Assembly: GCA_946538525.1 (NCBI GenBank)
Contig: CAMNGU010000015.1
Location: forward strand, 1 to 33,334
Source of the DNA: an uncultured Lachnospiraceae bacterium
GTDB lineage: Bacteria; Bacillota; Clostridia; Lachnospirales; Lachnospiraceae
Direction: 5' to 3'
Length of the DNA: 33,334 bases
Shown here piece by piece: positions 28,322-33,334 of the stretch. How positions within the stretch are numbered: position 1 is the stretch's first letter; every line of letters begins with the position of its first letter. The translations under genes and the position numbers were made by a program. The notes beneath the pieces are model-generated. The model worked only from the letters and a program-made list of their open reading frames with translations, had not been told where the DNA came from and ran no database searches.

Positions 28322-28621
28322 TCAATAATTCAGTCTCACTTTGTTCGATATTGGATTATATTTCCTTGCTTCCTCAACACATCCCTGATCAGCCATCACT
28401 ATAAATGGAAGTAATACTGCTGTACATGAAATGATATTAGCTGCTGTACCACATCTTCTAATATTATTGATGCATTCTTCTACTACAGAACATATAGGAC
28501 AATCTTCACCCGAGCAGTCATGATGCCCCATCTCCTTAGCAATAAAAAGCATGGAAATGAACATAACAGCTATAAGTATCAGCGCCAGAAGCAGGCCAAA
28601 CATACTACGCATTTGTCGCAT
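28322..28621 (-). CDS. Small membrane protein with an HHDCSGEDCPIC motif
   Basis: N-terminal hydrophobic helix, then GHHDCSGEDCPICSVVEECINNI and a second hydrophobic segment; 14 nt downstream of zur. Confidence 0.72.
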   Translation of the reverse strand: MRQMRSMFGLLLALILIAVMFISMLFIAKEMGHHDCSGEDCPICSVVEECINNIRRCGTAANIISCTAVLLPFIVMADQGCVEEARKYNPISNKVRLNY

Positions 28622-28634
28622 CTATTCTCGCCCC

Positions 28635-29078
28635 CTACTCATCCTGCAATTCTCTGCACTCTTCACAAAGTCCATAAAGCACTGTTCTTCTTGGATTTAT
28701 CACAAAACTATGTTCTGTCTCTATATGCTTTATCATATCTTCGATTTCTTCACAATGAAGGTGGATCAATTTTCCACATTTATCACATTTGCAGTGGTAG
28801 CAGCTTACAGCTCCATCCATATGATGATCCTTATCAATATATTCATAACAAGCTGAGCTGCTAGAATCCAGATTGTACTTATTTACAATACCTTCTGCCA
28901 CCATCTTATCCAACTGACGGTAAACTGTTGTAACTCCTATCGTTTTACCTTTTTCTTCAAAGTATTTGCAGATATCAGCAACAGTAACATGTTCCCCTGA
29001 TTTACTCAGCAGATAAGCAGTAATCTCAGCTCTCTGTCTTGTTTTATATTGTGACTTGTTATTTTGACTTAAGGTCAT
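28635..29078 (-). CDS. zur: Fur-family regulator, probably Zur
   Basis: ITAYLLSKSGEHVTVADICKYFEEKGKTIGVTTVYRQLDKMVAEGIVNKY; CYHCKCDKCGKLIHLHC and CEEC; heads the zinc transporter operon. Confidence 0.9.
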   Translation of the reverse strand: MTLSQNNKSQYKTRQRAEITAYLLSKSGEHVTVADICKYFEEKGKTIGVTTVYRQLDKMVAEGIVNKYNLDSSSSACYEYIDKDHHMDGAVSCYHCKCDKCGKLIHLHCEEIEDMIKHIETEHSFVINPRRTVLYGLCEECRELQDE

Positions 29079-29165
29079 TGTTTTCTTCCTTATTAGATTT
29101 TTATTAGATTCTTATTTGGTACTTATTAGATATTTATTAAATATATTTTTATAAAACAAAAAAAC

Positions 29166-29202
29166 GAAAACCGTTTTCAAATTCAATTTGAAAACGGTTT
29201 TC
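29166..29202. promoter_or_regulatory. 37-bp perfect palindrome upstream of zur; terminator-like on the minus strand
   Basis: GAAAACCGTTTTCAAATT-C-AATTTGAAAACGGTTTTC (18-bp arms, 1-nt centre); minus strand continues GTTTTTTTGTTTT. Confidence 0.85.
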
Positions 29203-29233
29203 ATTTTACTATTAAGATTTGCAATTGTCAAGG

Positions 29234-29256
29234 AATTTGAAAATGATTTTCAAATT
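29234..29256. promoter_or_regulatory. Fur/Zur-type operator candidate
   Basis: AATTTGAAAAT-G-ATTTTCAAATT, perfect 11-1-11 palindrome containing the 7-1-7 unit TGAAAAT-G-ATTTTCA, close to the Fur-box consensus. Confidence 0.75.
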
Positions 29257-29302
29257 TCGCTTTGGGGTAACAATTAACGCAAATAGGATACTTATTTAGG
29301 GA

Positions 29303-29932
29303 TTACTTGCACTCGATTGTAATCTTTGAAACGCCTTCAGCATTCTTCTCAAAATCAAGTGTGTATGTGATTGTTCCCTTATCATAAACATATGTGAAAC
29401 CACCAGCATTCTCAATTGTTGTATCTGGCTCACCATAACGACCTGTTACATCATAAGCACTTGTACCAATTGTTACATTTCCTGGAAGGACTACTACATT
29501 ACCATCAGCATGTCCAGCCTGAGCTACGATTGATGTAACCTTACAAGCCTTTGGATAATCTTCCTGCTTTCTATCATTCTTAAGGCTAACTACTACATAT
29601 GAATTTTCCTGATTGAATACATCAAGATATATATTATTAAGAGTGCTGTTTGGAGCAACCTTTACATTGAACTGCTCTGTCATCTCATCTCTAAGAGTAA
29701 ACTTCTTTGAAATCTTTGAGTAATCAACTGGCATCTCATATACCTTACCAAGAAGCTTAACCTCTCCAACACTAAGATCATCTGCTGTAAACATCTCGCC
29801 ATCTGATGCAACTACCTCACCAACTGTATCGTTTGATGCTGTATCATCATTCTTACCACAAGCAACTGCAGACATCATAACAACCCCTGCTAAAACTAAA
29901 ACACTTAACCTCTTCACAATGTTCTTTTTCAT
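29303..29932 (-). CDS. Lipoprotein of unknown function
   Basis: MKKNIVKRLSVLVLAGVVMMSAVACGKNDD (lipobox AVAC); 209 aa; no family recognised. Confidence 0.75.
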   Translation of the reverse strand: MKKNIVKRLSVLVLAGVVMMSAVACGKNDDTASNDTVGEVVASDGEMFTADDLSVGEVKLLGKVYEMPVDYSKISKKFTLRDEMTEQFNVKVAPNSTLNNIYLDVFNQENSYVVVSLKNDRKQEDYPKACKVTSIVAQAGHADGNVVVLPGNVTIGTSAYDVTGRYGEPDTTIENAGGFTYVYDKGTITYTLDFEKNAEGVSKITIECK

Positions 29933-30093
29933 TTTTCTTTCTCCTTCTCTTTCCTATGCTTTGTTCTCTTTGATTTTCGAGACGGAGTTTAGCACTAAAA
30001 AAAAACAAATGCTTTGCAAAAATTGCTATTCATTTTTCATAAATTGCTATCATTATCCAAAAAAAGGTGTTTTTTTGATTTTTTGTTAGATAT

Positions 30094-30134
30094 GCACAAA
30101 AAAAGACCAATTTCGACTTTGGCCTTTTTTGTGC
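30094..30134. terminator. Terminator between folP and the lipoprotein gene, possibly bidirectional
   Basis: GCACAAAAAAAGACCAA...TTGGCCTTTTTTGTGC; minus strand reads GGCCAAAGTCGAAATTGGTCTTTTTTT. Confidence 0.75.
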
Positions 30135-30305
30135 GTATTGTATAAAAACCCCTTTTTTTCTTGTATTTATTCTCCATATTGAAATGTGGGTTTTTCACCA
30201 AGTATACATATTACACAATAAAACATTAGAGCAACATCTGCAAAAAACCGTAAAATCGGAGCAATTTTTGTTATTTTTCGGGTCGCTATTCAAAAAAATC
30301 ACACT

Positions 30306-31340
30306 TTAATTATTTATACTATTTCTAATCGCTTCAAGCATTTTTAATGCCCGTACATTTTTCTCCACATCATGAACTCTTACCATACAATATCCTGCAT
30401 TTGCGGCAAGAACTGATGTAACAAGGGTACCTTCTTCCCTTTCTGCAGGATCAAGTTCAAGAACATTTCCAATCACAGACTTTCTTGAAGCTGCAAGAAG
30501 CATTGGGAACCCTTCACTAACTCTTATCTTTTCCAGATTAGCCAGAACCATAAGATTTTCCTTTTGAGTTTTTGCAAATCCTATTCCCGGATCCAGAATT
30601 ATCTTTTCTTTTGCAATTCCAGCATTACGAGCAATATCTCTGGAAACTGTTAATCCTGTTATAACACGGTCAACCACATTTTCTTCTTCTACTGAATGAA
30701 GTACTTTCTTGGAATGATATTTTGACAGGTTACCAATCATATGTTCTTCATCAACTATATATGTCCTGATCTGTTCCGGACTTTCAAAGCAACTATTGGC
30801 CTCTAAAAAGTCAGTAATCACTTCGTCATTTCTTCCTTCCATATCGCGGCCCAGATTATCATTATGCATAAGAATGATTGGAACATCATATGCATTAACA
30901 ACTTCCGCCATATTCTTTCCAGAATATCTATCCGCTAAAATAGAATCTTTATTATATACATCATACTGAAGGCCCCAGATATCATTTATCACATCTGCTC
31001 CCGCCTCAAGCGCAGCCTTCGCCACAGGTGCCTTATAAGTATCTATAGAAACCGGAATATCAAACCTGTCTTTAATACAGGCTATAACTTCAGTAACTCT
31101 TTCTATCTCTTCCTCTTCCGGAATCTGCTGATGCCCCGGTCTGGTACTCTCCCCACCTACATCAATAATGTCCGCTCCTTCTCCTATCATCTGATCCACA
31201 TGATTTAGTGCATCCTCAGGATTCACGAAGTGCCCACCATCCGAAAATGAGTCCGGAGTAACATTTAATATCCCCATAACATAGGTATGATTTGAATTCA
31301 TATCAAACTCTTTGTTTCCTATTTTCATTTTACCTCTCAC
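30306..31340 (-). CDS. folP: Dihydropteroate synthase with an internal insertion
   Basis: YVMGILNVTPDSFSDGG, ADIIDVGGESTRPG, IPVSIDTYKAPVAKAALEAGADVINDIWGL, ILDPGIGFAKT, LLAASRKSVIGNVL. Confidence 0.94.
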   Translation of the reverse strand: MRGKMKIGNKEFDMNSNHTYVMGILNVTPDSFSDGGHFVNPEDALNHVDQMIGEGADIIDVGGESTRPGHQQIPEEEEIERVTEVIACIKDRFDIPVSIDTYKAPVAKAALEAGADVINDIWGLQYDVYNKDSILADRYSGKNMAEVVNAYDVPIILMHNDNLGRDMEGRNDEVITDFLEANSCFESPEQIRTYIVDEEHMIGNLSKYHSKKVLHSVEEENVVDRVITGLTVSRDIARNAGIAKEKIILDPGIGFAKTQKENLMVLANLEKIRVSEGFPMLLAASRKSVIGNVLELDPAEREEGTLVTSVLAANAGYCMVRVHDVEKNVRALKMLEAIRNSINN

Positions 31341-31366
31341 TTTTTCTTTTTATATATTCTTTTAAT

Positions 31367-31403
31367 CAATAAGTCACCGATACAAAGTACCAGTGACTTA
31401 TTG
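31367..31403 (-). terminator. Strong stem-loop between the wall-binding protein gene and folP
   Basis: Minus-strand CAATAAGTCACTGGTAC-TTT-GTATCGGTGACTTATTG: 17-bp stem including two G-U pairs; no clear U-tract. Confidence 0.5.
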
Positions 31404-31427
31404 AATTCTGTTTAATTATCAAATGAT

Positions 31428-32720
31428 TTACCAGCAGGCGCCATCAGCCCCCAGCCAATAACCATCCACATAGCAGTTAACTGCCATATAGCCATCTCCA
31501 TAGAAGTAATACCAGGAGCCATCTATCTTCTGCCATTGATTAACCGGATACCATCCTGCGCTATCTTCTACCCACCAGCCATAACTATCGCTCTTCCAGC
31601 TAAGAACGCCTTCATAACCTATGGATCCATCCGAGCCAATCCAGTAGCCGTCTCTCCATTCATTTGACGCCATGTAACCACTGCCATCAAAATAGTACCA
31701 CTTACCATCTATCTTCTGCCACTGACCAGATGGATACCAACCTGAGCTGTCCTCTACCCACCAGCCTGAGCCGTTGCTCTTCCAGGAAAGAGTTCCCGAG
31801 TAAGTCTGATTTCCATTTCCATCATACCACTTACCGTTCACCCATTCATTACTATATTTATTCGATGAACCTGACGAAGAACCTGATGCTGATCCAGAAC
31901 CTGTTCCAGCCCCCGAAGAAGAGCCTCCTGAACTAGATCCATAAGGATCTGCAGTCTTATTGATAAGGATATGAAGCGCATAGCTGCTATCCTCACAGAG
32001 ATATGTAAGGAAGTCTCCCTCATCAGAAACCACCTTACTGAGTGAGATTTCATTTCCGCCCTGAAGCTTCACACCATTATTCATTATAATATTATATCCA
32101 CTCTTAACAGCTACAGTTCCATACAAAGGTTCAGCGCTTGCCCCCAGAGACATATCCGCCTTAAGGGTCCCACCATTAATGGTAATATTTTCATCGCATA
32201 CAATAGGATCAACCACAGAATCAACCGTTAGGTTTCCTCCATTTATATTAAGAGGACCACGGCATCTAAGTCCGGCCATTGTTGAATGAACTGTCAGGTT
32301 ACCTTTAATATTCATGGAACCGCCAAATTCATTCTTTACCGCCTGATCATAATCGCTTCCAAGCTCTTCACCCTTAACAATTACATTAGCACCATTCTCT
32401 ATAGTAAGATTAACCACATAAATAGTCTGACGAACAGTCAAGGTGCCAGACCCCTTAATAACTACATCATTACCAAAGATGGCATCCACAGTTTTAGATG
32501 CATCCATATTAATTGTGAGTACATCAACTTTTTCAGGATAATTTCCATTTATCACTCCCGAAAAACTACTATCGGAAGCATTTACCGTTTTACTGGCAGC
32601 TTCAACTCTTTTCACCCCTACCGGAAGCACTCCAACTGCAGCTATTACCATTGCCGTTGAAACCACCGCAGCTATAAGTTTTTTACTCATGCTTTGAATC
32701 AGATTTCTACCCATACCCAT
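31428..32720 (-). CDS. Secreted surface protein: carbohydrate-binding/beta-helix-like N-terminus plus C-terminal cell-wall-binding repeats
   Basis: Signal peptide; GNLTVHSTMAGLRCRGPLNINGGNLTVDSVVDPIVCDENITINGGTLKAD; Ser/Gly linker; SGWYPSGQWQKIDGKWYYFDGSGYMAS repeats. Confidence 0.85.
   Translation of the reverse strand: MGMGRNLIQSMSKKLIAAVVSTAMVIAAVGVLPVGVKRVEAASKTVNASDSSFSGVINGNYPEKVDVLTINMDASKTVDAIFGNDVVIKGSGTLTVRQTIYVVNLTIENGANVIVKGEELGSDYDQAVKNEFGGSMNIKGNLTVHSTMAGLRCRGPLNINGGNLTVDSVVDPIVCDENITINGGTLKADMSLGASAEPLYGTVAVKSGYNIIMNNGVKLQGGNEISLSKVVSDEGDFLTYLCEDSSYALHILINKTADPYGSSSGGSSSGAGTGSGSASGSSSGSSNKYSNEWVNGKWYDGNGNQTYSGTLSWKSNGSGWWVEDSSGWYPSGQWQKIDGKWYYFDGSGYMASNEWRDGYWIGSDGSIGYEGVLSWKSDSYGWWVEDSAGWYPVNQWQKIDGSWYYFYGDGYMAVNCYVDGYWLGADGACW
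31431..31853 (-). repeat. Two cell-wall-binding repeat units (about 61-62 aa) plus a partial third
   Basis: LSWKSNGSGWWVEDSSGWYPSGQWQKIDGKWYYFDGSGYMAS versus LSWKSDSYGWWVEDSAGWYPVNQWQKIDGSWYYFYGDGYMAV. Confidence 0.85.
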
Positions 32721-32765
32721 AACCTCCCCTTTTTAAAACTTTTTGTAGTCTTTTGTAGCCTGCAT

Positions 32766-33227
32766 TTAGAACCAAAAATGTAATACCAACGCCACAACTA
32801 TTCCAAGAACACTTCCCATAACAACCTGAAGTGGTGTATGACCAACAAACTCTTTCAGCTTTTCTTCATTAGAAAGCTCTGTTCCACTAAGCTTCTCCAT
32901 AAGCTCTGTCATCTCGTTTATAACCTTTGCCTGCTTACCAGTCTCCAGTCTAACTCCCATAGCATCATGCATAACAACTATTGCAACTATGGTTGCCACT
33001 CCAAATAATGCTGAATTGAAACCACATTCATAACCAGTCAAGAGTGCCATAGCGGATACGGTTGCAGAATGTCCACTTGGCATTCCCCCGTCACCAAAAA
33101 GTCGTTCCAGCTGGAGTCTCTTATTCACCATCAGGAAGATTATAGTCTTAAGGATCTGCGCCGAAGCCCAGCCCACTAGACCGCCTATCAGTATCTTATT
33201 TGTAATCAGCTGATTAACATATTCCAT
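32766..33227 (-). CDS. Divergent PAP2 family (YuiD/DUF212-like) membrane protein
   Basis: GDGGMPSGHSATVSAMALLTG, MHDAMGVRLETGKQA, GHTPLQVVMGSVLGI. Confidence 0.9.
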   Translation of the reverse strand: MEYVNQLITNKILIGGLVGWASAQILKTIIFLMVNKRLQLERLFGDGGMPSGHSATVSAMALLTGYECGFNSALFGVATIVAIVVMHDAMGVRLETGKQAKVINEMTELMEKLSGTELSNEEKLKEFVGHTPLQVVMGSVLGIVVALVLHFWF

Positions 33228-33283
33228 ATTACTTATTCCTAATTCTATATTACTTATTTTTTTATAATTATTTTTTTTAATTA

Positions 33284-33317
33284 TATGATGTGGGTGTCAA
33301 AAGTACCTTTTGACACC
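33284..33317. repeat. Palindromic repeat, copy 2 (11-bp perfect stem, TAC loop)
   Basis: TATGATGTGGGTGTCAAAAGTACCTTTTGACACC, identical over 34 bp to copy 1. Confidence 0.9.
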
Positions 33318-33334
33318 ATATGACATACGGATTG

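Noticed and set aside
30155-30300. AT-rich intergenic stretch downstream of folP considered as a small RNA
   Set aside because: Only a weak AAAAACCC...GGGTTTTT pairing with a long loop; no promoter or recognisable RNA family.

Overview
The window looks like a low-GC Firmicutes chromosome segment, probably Lachnospiraceae (inferred from gene content and style). Every credible gene is on the minus strand. Reading from low to high coordinates it holds: a partial tRNA-Arg(ACG); an Sfp-type phosphopantetheinyl transferase; a fructose locus (DeoR regulator, EIIC permease with an odd acidic N-terminus, FruK); a 3108-aa surface adhesin with eight tandem Spy0128/FctA-like pilin domains; uvrA and uvrB; a GH13 alpha-glucanase; DUF4190 and DUF2752 membrane proteins; a 469-aa protein that appears to fuse a degenerate Hsp70-like body to a GrpE head; trmL; a zinc-uptake operon (zur, small Cys/His membrane protein, znuA, znuC, znuB, YcgQ/DUF1980-like lipoprotein); a lipoprotein; folP; a surface protein with cell-wall-binding repeats; and a divergent PAP2 protein. 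The strongest candidate for something undescribed is the Hsp70-like/GrpE fusion at 22466-23875. Secondary leads are the adhesin, the extra components of the zinc operon with its palindromic leader, and a 34-bp identical palindromic repeat near both ends of the window. All family calls come from reading motifs by eye; no database search was run.
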